64,000 bases of DNA from Chromatiales bacterium (GCA_027076405.1 JALTJN010000379.1:62001-126000), one strand, 5' to 3'; positions 26,533 to 34,653 are shown, counted from the stretch's first letter. Numbers and translations are program-made. Notes: generated from the sequence alone by a model not told the origin.

Positions 26533-28308
26533 ATGAGCACAGTAGAAGTAAAAGTTCCTGATATTGGTGATTTCGATTCAGTCGAAATAATTGAAGTACT
26601 GGTTGCGGTCGGCGATCAAGTTGCTGAAGAAGATTCATTAATTACCGTTGAGTCAGATAAGGCGACGATGGAAATTCCATCGCCGGTATCGGGTACCGTG
26701 ACGTCATTAAAAGTATCGGTTGGCGATTCCATTGCTGAAGGTTCTTTAATTTTAATGATGGAAACGGCCGGTGACACGCCTGTAGCAGAAGAACCTGTTA
26801 AAGAGGAAGTTGAATCTGCATCGGCTCAAGCTAAGGTTGAAGAATCAGTCCCTTCAGAAGCACCCGCTGCGGTTAGTTTTTCTGGTGATGTTGATGTATC
26901 AGCGGAAGTGGTTGTGCTAGGTTCTGGCCCGGGTGGTTACACTGCAGCATTTCGTGCTGCCGATTTAGGAAAAAAAGTTGTTCTGATTGAAAAAGAAGAA
27001 GTACTTGGCGGTGTTTGCCTGAATGTGGGTTGTATTCCTTCTAAAGCTTTATTACACATTGCAGAAGTCGTGAGTGAAGCACCTGAACTTGCAGAAGCGG
27101 GTGTTACATTTAATAAGCCAAAGATAGATACAAATAAATTGCGTGCACATAAAGATGGTGTAATCGCTAAGCTAACCGGTGGCCTTAAAGCCATGGCCAA
27201 ACAGCGTAAAGTTAAGACTGTTAATGGTTATGGGAAATTTACCTCTGCAAATACAATCGAAGTTGAAGCAGAAGATGGTTCTAAAACGATAGTCGGTTTT
27301 GAAAACTGTATTATTGCAGCTGGTTCATCTGTCACCAAACTACCCTTTATTCCATGGGAAGATGAGCGCGTATGGGATTCAACAGATGCACTTGAGTTGC
27401 ATAATATTCCTAAACGTTTACTGGTCGTTGGTGGTGGTATTATCGGTCTGGAAATGGCAACCGTTTATTCTGCACTGGGTGCAAATGTCACTGTTGTTGA
27501 GTTGAGCCCTGGTTTAATTCCAGGTGCAGATCGTGATCTGATACGTCCATTTGAAAGAGCTCTTAAATCACGCTACGAAAATATCTTTACCAAAACCAAA
27601 GTAACTGAACTGAAGCCGACTAAGAAGGGTATCGTGTGTAAGTTTGAAGGTGATAAAAAAGCACCGGAAGAAGATACTTTTGATAACGTATTAGTCGCAA
27701 TTGGTCGTTCACCAAATGGCAAGTTAATTGACGCAGATAAAGCGGGTGTTGTTGTAAACGAGCAGGGCTTTATTCCGGTTGATAATCAGATGCGTACCAA
27801 CGTTGATAATATTTTTGCGATTGGTGATGTTGTCGGTCAGCCAATGCTGGCACATAAAGCGACACATGAAGCAAAAATAGCAGCTGAAGTCATTGATGGA
27901 CAGAAGCGATTCTTTGATGCGCGTGTCATTCCTTCTGTCGCTTACACTGATCCAGAAGTCGCCTGGGTGGGTAAAACAGAAGATGAGTTGAAAGCAGAAG
28001 GCGTGAAGTACGAGAAGGGGGCATTCCCATGGGCGGCAAGTGGTCGCGCCCTTTCTGTTGGTGCAACAACAGGCATGACCAAAGTACTTTATGATGCAGA
28101 AACACATCGTATGATTGGTGCAGGTATTCTAGGTAAAAATGCCGGTGAGTTAATCGCAGAAGCAGCATTAGCGATAGAAATGGGAGCAGAGATGGAAGAC
28201 GTTGCTATGACCATTCATCCTCATCCAACACTTTCAGAAACACTAAATTTTGCAACTGAAGTTGCTGAAGGCACCTGTACTGATATTTATATGCCGAAGA
28301 AGAAATAA
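26533..28308 (+). CDS. lpdA: Dihydrolipoamide dehydrogenase with N-terminal lipoyl domain
   Basis: E3 of pyruvate dehydrogenase, 591 residues, longer than the usual 470 because of an N-terminal lipoyl domain (residues 3-80, Lys43 in ESDKATMEIP) and an acidic linker. The flavoprotein part starts near residue 125: FAD motif VVVLGSGPGGYTAA, redox pair Cys162/Cys167 in GGVCLNVGCIPSK, NAD motif LLVVGGGIIGLEMA, IFAIGDVVGQPMLAH, and the C-terminal HPHPTLSE with the catalytic His. Lipoyl-fused E3 is known from other proteobacteria such as Neisseria. It reoxidises lipoate, also perhaps for other complexes. Third gene of the operon. Confidence 0.96.
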   Translation: MSTVEVKVPDIGDFDSVEIIEVLVAVGDQVAEEDSLITVESDKATMEIPSPVSGTVTSLKVSVGDSIAEGSLILMMETAGDTPVAEEPVKEEVESASAQAKVEESVPSEAPAAVSFSGDVDVSAEVVVLGSGPGGYTAAFRAADLGKKVVLIEKEEVLGGVCLNVGCIPSKALLHIAEVVSEAPELAEAGVTFNKPKIDTNKLRAHKDGVIAKLTGGLKAMAKQRKVKTVNGYGKFTSANTIEVEAEDGSKTIVGFENCIIAAGSSVTKLPFIPWEDERVWDSTDALELHNIPKRLLVVGGGIIGLEMATVYSALGANVTVVELSPGLIPGADRDLIRPFERALKSRYENIFTKTKVTELKPTKKGIVCKFEGDKKAPEEDTFDNVLVAIGRSPNGKLIDADKAGVVVNEQGFIPVDNQMRTNVDNIFAIGDVVGQPMLAHKATHEAKIAAEVIDGQKRFFDARVIPSVAYTDPEVAWVGKTEDELKAEGVKYEKGAFPWAASGRALSVGATTGMTKVLYDAETHRMIGAGILGKNAGELIAEAALAIEMGAEMEDVAMTIHPHPTLSETLNFATEVAEGTCTDIYMPKKK

Positions 28309-28316
28309 GCGTACAC

Positions 28317-28403
28317 GTCATTCCGGGCGACCAGAACGTATAGAATACGTTGAGGGAATACTGACAATCCTCGAAGAGGATTATTAAGTGCGAGCCGGAA
28401 TCC
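28317..28403. repeat. Three-armed palindromic element (ATTCCGG type)
   Basis: Outer arms ATTCCGG (28320-28326) and CCGGAAT (28395-28401) enclose two perfect hairpins: AACGTAT-aga-ATACGTT (28335-28351) and AATCCTC-gaa-GAGGATT (28366-28382). The design is a three-way junction. It resembles the CGTCATTCCGG...CCGGAATCC intergenic repeats found in many proteobacteria. It sits between the lpdA stop codon and its terminator. Confidence 0.7.
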
Positions 28404-28404
28404 A

Positions 28405-28432
28405 AAAAAGGCGCTTCTATAAGCGCCTTTTT
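28405..28432 (+). terminator. Terminator of the aceEF-lpdA operon
   Basis: AAAAAGGCGCTT / AAGCGCCTTTTT stem (28405-28416 with 28421-28432), loop CTAT, ending in a T-run. It lies 97 bases after the lpdA stop because the palindromic element intervenes. Confidence 0.9.
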
Positions 28433-28453
28433 GCATTGTGTTAGGGTATTTAT

Positions 28454-28735
28454 ATGAAACCTAAAACTGATGTTGTAATGACTGACATCATTCACAAAAT
28501 TAAAGATACCTTCCCCTTTTCTCTAAGCGAAGACGAAATATGTGGGGACTCATGTACACACGGCTGTGCCAAAAATCTTTTAGACTATTTATATATGGAA
28601 ATTACCGACTGGGAAGAACGTCTTGAAAATGGAGAAACTCCCAATTTTAAAGATATACAAAAAATAACTAAAACGAGTAAAAAGATATATCGGGCTCTGG
28701 AAAAAAATAATTTAGTGGGTAGTAATTCTGAATAA
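28454..28735 (+). CDS. Small Cys-rich hypothetical protein (CGDSC..GC motif)
   Basis: A 93-residue soluble protein without signal or membrane segment. Residues about 30-38 read ICGDSCTHGCAKNLL, three cysteines and a histidine close enough to bind a metal or cluster, followed by a helical region (LLDYLYMEITDWEERLENGE) and a basic stretch KITKTSKKIYRALEKNNL. I believe similar short proteins occur in other gammaproteobacteria, but I cannot name a function. It stands alone after the lpdA terminator. The start ATG is at 28454 behind a weak GGGTAT. Confidence 0.6.
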   Translation: MKPKTDVVMTDIIHKIKDTFPFSLSEDEICGDSCTHGCAKNLLDYLYMEITDWEERLENGETPNFKDIQKITKTSKKIYRALEKNNLVGSNSE

Positions 28736-28764
28736 AAGAGGGGACTCCAGAGCCATTTAAATAT

Positions 28765-28836
28765 AATTATTCACTCTCTCACTATTCGCTTTTGCAAAAC
28801 ACTCGTCACAAAGTTTATCTTCAAGCTCTAACTCTT
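28765..28836 (-). pseudogene. Truncated copy of the zinc-ribbon gene at 30110-30238
   Basis: This 72-base stretch aligns with 30108-30177, the 3' part of the small zinc-ribbon gene. It still encodes ELEDKLCDEC and FAK.NSE on the minus strand, but the first half, including the start and the first CxxC, is missing, and a two-base insertion near the end destroys the stop. It ends exactly at AACTCTT, where the similarity stops. Confidence 0.7.
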
Positions 28837-28837
28837 A

Positions 28838-28900
28838 AATAAATGGGGTCAGAACACCTTATTCTCTAATATTAGAAACAATTGTGTCCTGACTCCAATT
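28838..28900. repeat. GGGGTCAGAA palindromic element
   Basis: GGGGTCAGAACACC near the left end and TTGTGTCCTGACTCC at 28882-28897 are imperfect inverted repeats. The first 17 bases (aataaatggggtcagaa, 28838-28854) are repeated exactly at 30079-30095. Motifs of this kind often lie beside REP-associated transposases, none of which is in this window. The remaining bases up to 29023 hold only the start region of the next gene. Confidence 0.5.
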
Positions 28901-29023
28901 ACACACTTTTAATTCAATAGAAATAAATCAATATACCCATATCCTATTCAGGTTACGTTCAGGGATCCCTCGCTAATATACATAACAAGATATGAAGTTT
29001 GGGAACGATAAGGAGCTGCCGAT

Positions 29024-29632
29024 ATGTATACTCATATACGTCTATTATTAATTACATTGCTGATCAGCACTCTGACTGCTTGTGGGGGTGGTCACGATTC
29101 TACTTATTCAACGGGTATTGTGCAGTTAGACAACGATAATAGTTCGTTATCAATACGCGAATTTAATTTTTCACCTCTCGATCAATCGACATGGGGGGTT
29201 AACCAATTATCATCACCTTTACTCGCAGGTTTATCTTTTGATATTTCATCAGTACCAGTTGGTATTTATGATGCACGAGCGCTTGTTAATGGACTGTATA
29301 GTACCTATTCAACATATATTTATGATGTTCCTGTGATTGACGGGAGCGTAGTTACTGTGGTTTCAACCGATTCTGGCTATACAGGATCATTGAAGATAGT
29401 TAATGGAACGGTTGGTGCAAAAATAATTGGTCTTTATCTTTCTCCATCTACTTCATCCGTTTGGAGAGAAAACCAGATTGATTCTCAAATTGTGCCTTCA
29501 GGTTCAATGCATTTGTTTGATATTAATACTGGTTTATATGATGTAAAAGTAGTTTGGGATGTTGGTCCTGATACTTTTTATTTTGATAAAAGTATTGAGT
29601 CATTATCATTATTAACATTGACTGTATCTTAA
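29024..29632 (+). CDS. Orphan lipoprotein with two internal repeats (DUF4397-like)
   Basis: A 202-residue lipoprotein: signal peptide with lipobox LTAC (Cys20), followed by GGGHDS. The mature part is two copies of one beta-rich domain of about 80 residues: residues 33-113 and 124-201 share the order short strand, SPS..S.W..N.L, a Pro-Gly-type turn with FDI..G.YD..., and a final strand of T.TV type. It resembles DUF4397-type domains in layout, but I do not claim membership. It is followed after 8 bases by another secreted protein, and the pair is flanked by repeats. AAGGAG with GCTGCCGAT precedes the ATG. Confidence 0.6.
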   Translation: MYTHIRLLLITLLISTLTACGGGHDSTYSTGIVQLDNDNSSLSIREFNFSPLDQSTWGVNQLSSPLLAGLSFDISSVPVGIYDARALVNGLYSTYSTYIYDVPVIDGSVVTVVSTDSGYTGSLKIVNGTVGAKIIGLYLSPSTSSVWRENQIDSQIVPSGSMHLFDINTGLYDVKVVWDVGPDTFYFDKSIESLSLLTLTVS

Positions 29633-29640
29633 AGAGGCGA

Positions 29641-30006
29641 ATGAATACTATGAAATACTTTAAAATGATCTTTGCTGCAGTATCTTTACTTATTTTTACA
29701 AATATTGTTATTGCCGGGAATCAAAGAACTCTTGCTAGTCCTAATGTTATTACTGAAGTAAGAAGCACAGAAGATAAAATTAATGATTCAAGCAATTTTA
29801 CATCAATAAATCCGGGCGATAAGGTTGTGAAAATGTCTTCAGTTTCTTCAAGAGTTAAAAATGAAAGCGTTACAACACAAGTAACTGGAGTTATTCAATT
29901 GCAATCAAATAACAATGGTGTGAAATCAAATAACAAAGATGTAGTAAAAAAATATAATCGTTTTTCTAATATACAAGGGGAAAAGAAGAACAAGAGAAAT
30001 ATGTAG
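29641..30006 (+). CDS. Orphan secreted basic protein
   Basis: A 121-residue protein with a signal peptide (MNTMKYFKMIFAAVSLLIF to about residue 25, cut after IAG or IVIA). The mature part is rich in Ser, Asn, Lys and Val with no cysteines and a very basic end (NIQGEKKNKRNM), and looks largely disordered. No family was recognised. The start could be either Met1 or Met4, as GAGG lies 3 or 12 bases away. It forms a unit with the preceding lipoprotein, so a shared surface role is plausible but unproven. Confidence 0.45.
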   Translation: MNTMKYFKMIFAAVSLLIFTNIVIAGNQRTLASPNVITEVRSTEDKINDSSNFTSINPGDKVVKMSSVSSRVKNESVTTQVTGVIQLQSNNNGVKSNNKDVVKKYNRFSNIQGEKKNKRNM

Positions 30007-30078
30007 TTAAAATTATTAACTCTTTAAGTATTTATCGAATATCCCGTAATTGTACGGGGTATATTATAACTAATATTG

Positions 30079-30095
30079 AATAAATGGGGTCAGAA
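30079..30095 (+). repeat. 17-bp direct repeat copy
   Basis: aataaatggggtcagaa, identical to 28838-28854. The two copies bracket the lipoprotein and basic-protein genes. Here only one half of the palindromic element is present. Confidence 0.7.
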
Positions 30096-30109
30096 TACAT
30101 ATATTGCAA

Positions 30110-30238
30110 TTATTCACTTTCACTATTTTCTTTTGCGTAACACTCGTCACAAAGTTTATCTTCAAATTCTAACTCTTCATGATCCGGGATTGTTTTAATA
30201 CCACATACCGGACAGTGTACTAATTCTGCTTCGGCCAT
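30110..30238 (-). CDS. Small zinc-ribbon protein (42 residues)
   Basis: A very short complete gene, with ATG at 30236-30238 and TAA at 30110-30112. The product has two CxxC knuckles, CPVC (9-12) and CDEC (30-33), separated by an acidic helix segment HEELEFEDKL; this is a minimal zinc ribbon. AGGA lies seven bases before the ATG, a good ribosome-binding site. It could be a regulator or metal-binding protein; function unknown. It follows the MYG1-type gene (start to stop distance 38 bases in the same direction), so they are probably co-transcribed. A truncated duplicate lies at 28765-28836. Confidence 0.7.
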   Translation of the reverse strand: MAEAELVHCPVCGIKTIPDHEELEFEDKLCDECYAKENSESE

Positions 30239-30276
30239 TATTTCGTCCTGTTATTTGTTAATATAAATGCTATTAG

Positions 30277-31146
30277 TTATTCATTAACTGCGATGGATGC
30301 CATTTTCATTGTGCTTTCAAATGATTCTGCACCAGCAATAAATAAACCATTATGGCAAAACATGGCATCATCAATATCTGTTACTTCTTGAAGAGCATTA
30401 TCGGACAAGCCTGCCCATTGTTTAGGGAGTGGTTTTCTGTCTTCGAATGAACCGAGTTCAACTGGGACTGTTTGAATTCTCCATTCGCCAGTCTGAGAGG
30501 GATAAACCACATATAAAGCCTCTTCAGATAAGGCGTGAACTGTTCTTTTCCACGGGGTATATTTTTCTAATACAACCACTCTTGGATCTTCTGCTTTATC
30601 AATCGCTTTCGCCACAATTTCTTTCGCACTAATGCCACCGTTTGCCGAGGCAATGAATCGTGTTAAAACGCGTGATGCAAAATCAACCGCTTCATCAAAA
30701 CAGGCATCAAAGTCACTTTCTTCTTGCCAGGTCGGGTTAAACATTCCAATTGTTTGGCTGAGACTAATACCTTCAGAAACTCCTTTGACATGGCCACAGT
30801 CTATGGCATCAATGGTTGATACCAAACCAGAGTCAACCGCATTTGCAACGTCCTGGTTGCCTTGGCATATTTCTACGCCATATTTCTGCCAAATTAAACC
30901 AAATGAAGAATAGGGAATACCATTTTCGCGCTCACCTGCACCACCACGTTGATGATGATCAAAACGGTCTGATTCCGCGTCATACTCACCACCTACATCA
31001 ATCACCATATCTGCTTTAGCGATAATCTCTAAATCACGTGTGCGAATGAGCTTAAATGAAGGGAATATGCTCTTAAGTGCAGCGATACTGAAAACATCAT
31101 CTGCATGAAAATTACCGTTGTGGGTTACTATCGTTTTATCAGTCAT
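30277..31146 (-). CDS. MYG1/UPF0160-family metal-dependent protein
   Basis: A 289-residue DHH-related hydrolase-like protein. The N terminus TIVTHNGNFHADDVFSIAAL contains the family histidine and aspartates, DVGGEYD and RFDHHQRGG supply the DHH-type motif, and near the middle is DAIDCGHVKGVSE. Human MYG1 is a 3'-5' RNA exonuclease; bacterial members are little studied. The frame can be extended upstream to a GTG at 31194, but the conserved family start is the ATG at 31144-31146, which I use. Neither has a strong ribosome-binding site. It is followed by the small zinc-ribbon gene. Confidence 0.82.
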   Translation of the reverse strand: MTDKTIVTHNGNFHADDVFSIAALKSIFPSFKLIRTRDLEIIAKADMVIDVGGEYDAESDRFDHHQRGGAGERENGIPYSSFGLIWQKYGVEICQGNQDVANAVDSGLVSTIDAIDCGHVKGVSEGISLSQTIGMFNPTWQEESDFDACFDEAVDFASRVLTRFIASANGGISAKEIVAKAIDKAEDPRVVVLEKYTPWKRTVHALSEEALYVVYPSQTGEWRIQTVPVELGSFEDRKPLPKQWAGLSDNALQEVTDIDDAMFCHNGLFIAGAESFESTMKMASIAVNE

Positions 31147-31399
31147 TTGTTTTTCGTCATATAAGAAAGGGGTAAGAAGGTGCACCAGTGACACGTTACT
31201 CTTTTGGAAATATTAAGGGGCGGATTCTATACGAAGATAGCGAATAAAAATAGCTGATTTGATATCACTAAATTGAATATCAGGGTGCAGCCCCAATTAC
31301 TTTCTATTTAAACTTACTCGCGGTCGTTTTCTTTTTTGTGGAGAGCATCGGGGAAGGTGGTATGTTGAACCAGCTGGCAGTAATTTAATCTGTTTCTTT

Positions 31400-31759
31400 T
31401 TATTTCACCGGCTTAGCCGGCGTTTTGTTATTCTGGCTTGATGAATAACCTGTTTTTTTCCCTTTTGAGCGGTCATTAAGATCTTCAGAGATTTTATTCG
31501 CGTGCTCTGTTACTTGATTTAATGTTCCCATCGTTAGACCTTTGATTTCGGATGAACCTTGTCCAACTACATACTGGTACCAGTTATCGCCGGCCATGCC
31601 ATCGGGTGTGTCAATTTTTTCGATATTCATGACGTTGAATTTGAGCTTAATGACTTCTTTTTTAACTGCGGCAGGTTCACTTATTTCAGTATCAATTTCT
31701 TCTACCACTTTTACGTTGTCTTTTTTTTCAAACATTTTATTTACCAAATTTTTAAGCAT
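31400..31759 (-). CDS. Hypothetical small acidic/basic protein
   Basis: A 119-residue soluble protein with no recognised domain. The N terminus is MLKNLVNKMFEKKD, followed by an acidic segment, a central VIKLKFNVMNIEKIDTPDGM and GDNWYQYVVGQGSSEIKG, and a Lys/Ser/Asn-rich tail. The frame could start six bases earlier at a TTG, but the ATG at 31757-31759 is the better start. No neighbours give a clue: a MYG1 gene lies 250 bp downstream and the cold-shock gene is divergent. Similarity searching is needed to say more. Confidence 0.5.
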   Translation of the reverse strand: MLKNLVNKMFEKKDNVKVVEEIDTEISEPAAVKKEVIKLKFNVMNIEKIDTPDGMAGDNWYQYVVGQGSSEIKGLTMGTLNQVTEHANKISEDLNDRSKGKKTGYSSSQNNKTPAKPVK

Positions 31760-32287
31760 AAACAAGCACCAGTATTTATTACGTTATTTTTCAAAAGACA
31801 AGATAGGCTAATTGGCTTGCCGGATAGTTACAAAATTTAAGATTACAATTTACTTATGCTTTCGCATAAGGTGGTCTGGACAGGAACTATTTACAAAGAA
31901 TTCGTGGCTTACCAAGAGGGGGTTCTATGAAGAAAGACACCGATCAGAGCGAGTCGTGTTTATGAACTAAAAACAGTGTAACAGATTTTAAGTCGACTCA
32001 TTGAGCTTATATTCCCTAATGTGAAATGTATATAAGCCTAAATAGGCAAATAAAGTGATTATTATCAGTATATATCTTAATTAACGACGATTTAGCTTGT
32101 AATACTCATATACAACCATATAATAAGGGTATGTGTATTTTTGTTGATTTAACAACAGGTATTACACAAACAATACATTTCATCCTAGGTTCTTGTCAGT
32201 AGCATTCTATTTTTCTCCTGTAAATTATCTCCGTAAGATTTGTAACACACTATTTATTTTTTATACTTTATTGAGGTAATTATTATT
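31760..32287 (+). promoter_or_regulatory. Leader region of the cold-shock gene
   Basis: A 528-bp stretch without a recognised gene. It contains a perfect hairpin (CTTATGC-tttc-GCATAAG, 31853-31870), a 12-codon frame with a good ribosome-binding site (ATG 31927, MKKDTDQSESCL), and a long A/T-rich pyrimidine-tract leader directly before the cold-shock ATG. Long structured 5' leaders are typical of CspA mRNAs, but the transcription start cannot be placed. Confidence 0.35.
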
Positions 32288-32488
32288 ATGGCTACAGGAA
32301 CTGTTAAATGGTTTAACGACGCTAAAGGTTTTGGTTTTATCACTCCGGACGACGGTAGTGCGGATGTTTTTGCACACTTTTCAGCTATCGCAAGTGATGG
32401 TTTTCGTTCACTGGCTGAAGGTCAGCAAGTAACGTTTGATACAGAATCTGGTCCTAAAGGTCCACAGGCTGCAAACATCAAGATCTAA
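32288..32488 (+). CDS. Cold-shock protein, CspA family
   Basis: A 66-residue single OB-fold RNA chaperone. The two nucleic-acid motifs are present: RNP1 KGFGFITP (residues 14-21) and RNP2 VFAHF. Length and sequence ([16 protein letters not shown]) are typical of the CspA/CspD group. Whether it is cold-induced cannot be told, but the long leader upstream fits. GAGG precedes the ATG by 11 bases, and a terminator follows at once. Confidence 0.95.
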   Translation: MATGTVKWFNDAKGFGFITPDDGSADVFAHFSAIASDGFRSLAEGQQVTFDTESGPKGPQAANIKI

Positions 32489-32513
32489 ACGTTCTTAAGT
32501 TTGCGTTCTACTT

Positions 32514-32545
32514 AAAACCCTGCGACATGTCGCGGGGTTTTTTGT
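32514..32545 (+). terminator. Terminator of the cold-shock gene
   Basis: AAAACCCTGCGACA / TGTCGCGGGGTTTT hairpin (32514-32527 with 32528-32541, one T-G pair) followed by TTTG TTTTT. Confidence 0.88.
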
Positions 32546-32611
32546 TTTTAAAACAGGTAAAATAATTAATAAACGGTGCAGAGCCCTTTTCTATTTTTCT
32601 AGAGATTGTCT

Positions 32612-33646
32612 ATGAAATTTGTATGTTACACCGGTTGGGATCAGCTTCCCGATAGTGCTAATGAGCTTTTTGCTACAGAAGAGAAAACCAGTCTCTTTTT
32701 TTCGCGCCCGTGGTTTGAAAACCTGACAACCGCTGCGCTAGATGAAAATGAATCAATGCTGCTGGCTTGCGTGGTGTCAGGGAGCAATGTCATGGCCATG
32801 TTGCCTTTGATGCAGTGTGGCAGCAATACCTGGTTCTCGCTTAAACATCGCTATACTTCTCTTTATGGTCTATTTCTGACTGAGCATCATCAACAAGAAG
32901 TCCTTACATGCCTGAGTGAGGGTTTAAGTCAGCTGCCAATTAAAGCTTTATTATTAGAGCCGGTTGCAGATGATGACAGTCATTTAAATGACTTCCAATA
33001 TTTTATGGAAGTGGCCGGTTTTCGCTGTGATCTTACTTTTCGTCACTACAACTGGATCTATCGGGTGCAGGGGCAGTCATACAAAGATTATATGGCGGCG
33101 CGTCCTTCAAAGCTGCGTAATACGATCTCTCGTAAAAAACGTAAACTCGAACGTGAACACGACTATGATATTCAGCTTTTTACGTCTGATGACGTAGTGC
33201 AAAAAATGTCTGATTACTATGCGGTTTATGATGCGAGCTGGAAGGCAAGTGAACAGTATGTCGGTTTTTTAAATGGCATTGTTACGGGATTTTCAACGTT
33301 AGGCTGGTCACGACTGGCTATTCTTTATGTTAATGAGCAACCGGTCGCGGCACAGCTCTGGTTTGTTGCTCATCGTAAAGCGAATATCTTCCGTCTGTCT
33401 TATGATGAGGCATGGAGAAAATATTCGGTAGGTTCAATATTAACCGGTTATTTGATGGAGTACGTGATTGATGTTGATAAGGTGGAGGAAATCGATTTCT
33501 TAACCGGTAATGATACTTATAAACAGGACTGGATGTCAGATCGCCGGGAACGTTTTGCTTTAAGTTGTATCAAAAATGTCGAGACAAAAGGCCGCTTTGA
33601 ATTGTTTGTTGAATCACTCAAGAGTATGCTAAAAAAACAGATGTAA
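32612..33646 (+). CDS. GNAT/FemAB-like acetyltransferase (CelD/BcsL type)
   Basis: A 344-residue protein with the split GNAT fold (Acetyltransf_6): N-terminal half around FFSRPWFENLTTAALDENE, C-terminal half with KLRNTISRKKRKLEREHDYDI, VAAQLWFVAHRKANIFRLSYDEAWRKYSVGSILTGYLMEYVI and EEIDFLTGNDTYKQDW. Members transfer acyl or aminoacyl groups, often for polysaccharide or cell-wall assembly. The ATG at 32612 has AGAG seven bases upstream, better than the TTG at 32606. The following patatin gene is 41 bases downstream, so they may share a transcript. Confidence 0.75.
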   Translation: MKFVCYTGWDQLPDSANELFATEEKTSLFFSRPWFENLTTAALDENESMLLACVVSGSNVMAMLPLMQCGSNTWFSLKHRYTSLYGLFLTEHHQQEVLTCLSEGLSQLPIKALLLEPVADDDSHLNDFQYFMEVAGFRCDLTFRHYNWIYRVQGQSYKDYMAARPSKLRNTISRKKRKLEREHDYDIQLFTSDDVVQKMSDYYAVYDASWKASEQYVGFLNGIVTGFSTLGWSRLAILYVNEQPVAAQLWFVAHRKANIFRLSYDEAWRKYSVGSILTGYLMEYVIDVDKVEEIDFLTGNDTYKQDWMSDRRERFALSCIKNVETKGRFELFVESLKSMLKKQM

Positions 33647-33687
33647 TCATATTACTTTATATCACTAACTATCAATAACTGAACATA

Positions 33688-34641
33688 ATGACGATGACTT
33701 CTGAACATAAACCTAAAATTGGACTTGCTCTTGGTAGTGGATCAGCTCGTGGCTGGGCACATATAGGTGTTATTCAGGCACTTAAAGACATGGGGATTGA
33801 ACCTGAAATTGTTGCGGGTTGTTCAATTGGGGCAATTGTTGGAACTGCTTATGCGAGTCATCAAATAGATAAGTTAGACAGCTGGGCGCGAACAATTACC
33901 TGGAAAGATATTATTAATTATGTTGATCTCACGCTGATTGGCGGAGGCTTTATTCAGGGTGAGAAATTATTAGAACTGGTACGTAATCATCTTAAAGAAG
34001 ACACGATTGAGTCTTTACCGCGGCAGTTTGCTATGGTGGCAACAGAACTGGATACCGGTCGGGAAATATGGTTTCGGGACGGTTCTATTATTGATGCGTT
34101 ACGTGCTTCTATCGCATTACCCGGTATGTTTACTCCGGTTAAAATTAATGGCCGCTGGCTGGTTGATGGTGGTTTATCTAACCCTGTTCCTGTTTCATTA
34201 TGCCGGGCTATGGGTGCTGATATTGTGATTGCTGTGAACCTGAATAATGATATTGTCGGTAAACATAATCGAAAAATTATTAACTCGAAAGACAATACCG
34301 AACCTAAAAATGATAGTCGTGAAAAAGCTTTTTGGGAACGGGTTTCAAGTCAACTAACCAATAGCTTAAATGAACGTAAAGAAATTATTATGTCCAAATT
34401 ATTTGGGGATAGTTTTGCCGCACCGGGCTTGTTTAATGTTTTAGCCAGCTCTATTAATATTATGCAAGATCGTATTACTCGCAGTCGAATGGCGGGCGAT
34501 CCTCCCGAAATTATTCTTTCTCCGCGTTTATCGGACTTGGGTTTAATGGAATTTGATCAGGCTGAAATAGCCATTGAAGAAGGACGTGCTTGTGTGCAAA
34601 GAATGCATTCTGCTTTGGAGCACTTATTACCTCATTACTAA
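33688..34641 (+). CDS. Patatin-like phospholipase, RssA/NTE type
   Basis: A 317-residue lipid hydrolase-like protein. It has the oxyanion loop GSGSARGWAHIGV (16-28), the nucleophile Ser46 in GCSIG, and the catalytic Asp160 in VDGGLSNPVPV, so the Ser-Asp dyad is complete. Beyond residue 200 is an additional C-terminal part with a hydrophilic insert and a QDRITRSRMAGDPPEIILSPRL segment, as in RssA-type patatins. The substrate is unknown. It ends 12 bases from the convergent SleB gene. Confidence 0.88.
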   Translation: MTMTSEHKPKIGLALGSGSARGWAHIGVIQALKDMGIEPEIVAGCSIGAIVGTAYASHQIDKLDSWARTITWKDIINYVDLTLIGGGFIQGEKLLELVRNHLKEDTIESLPRQFAMVATELDTGREIWFRDGSIIDALRASIALPGMFTPVKINGRWLVDGGLSNPVPVSLCRAMGADIVIAVNLNNDIVGKHNRKIINSKDNTEPKNDSREKAFWERVSSQLTNSLNERKEIIMSKLFGDSFAAPGLFNVLASSINIMQDRITRSRMAGDPPEIILSPRLSDLGLMEFDQAEIAIEEGRACVQRMHSALEHLLPHY

Positions 34642-34653
34642 GATGGATTATTT

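Noticed and set aside
31927..31965. 12-codon frame with ribosome-binding site upstream of the cold-shock gene as a gene
   Set aside because: Too short to support as a gene without conservation; kept only as a low-interest observation.
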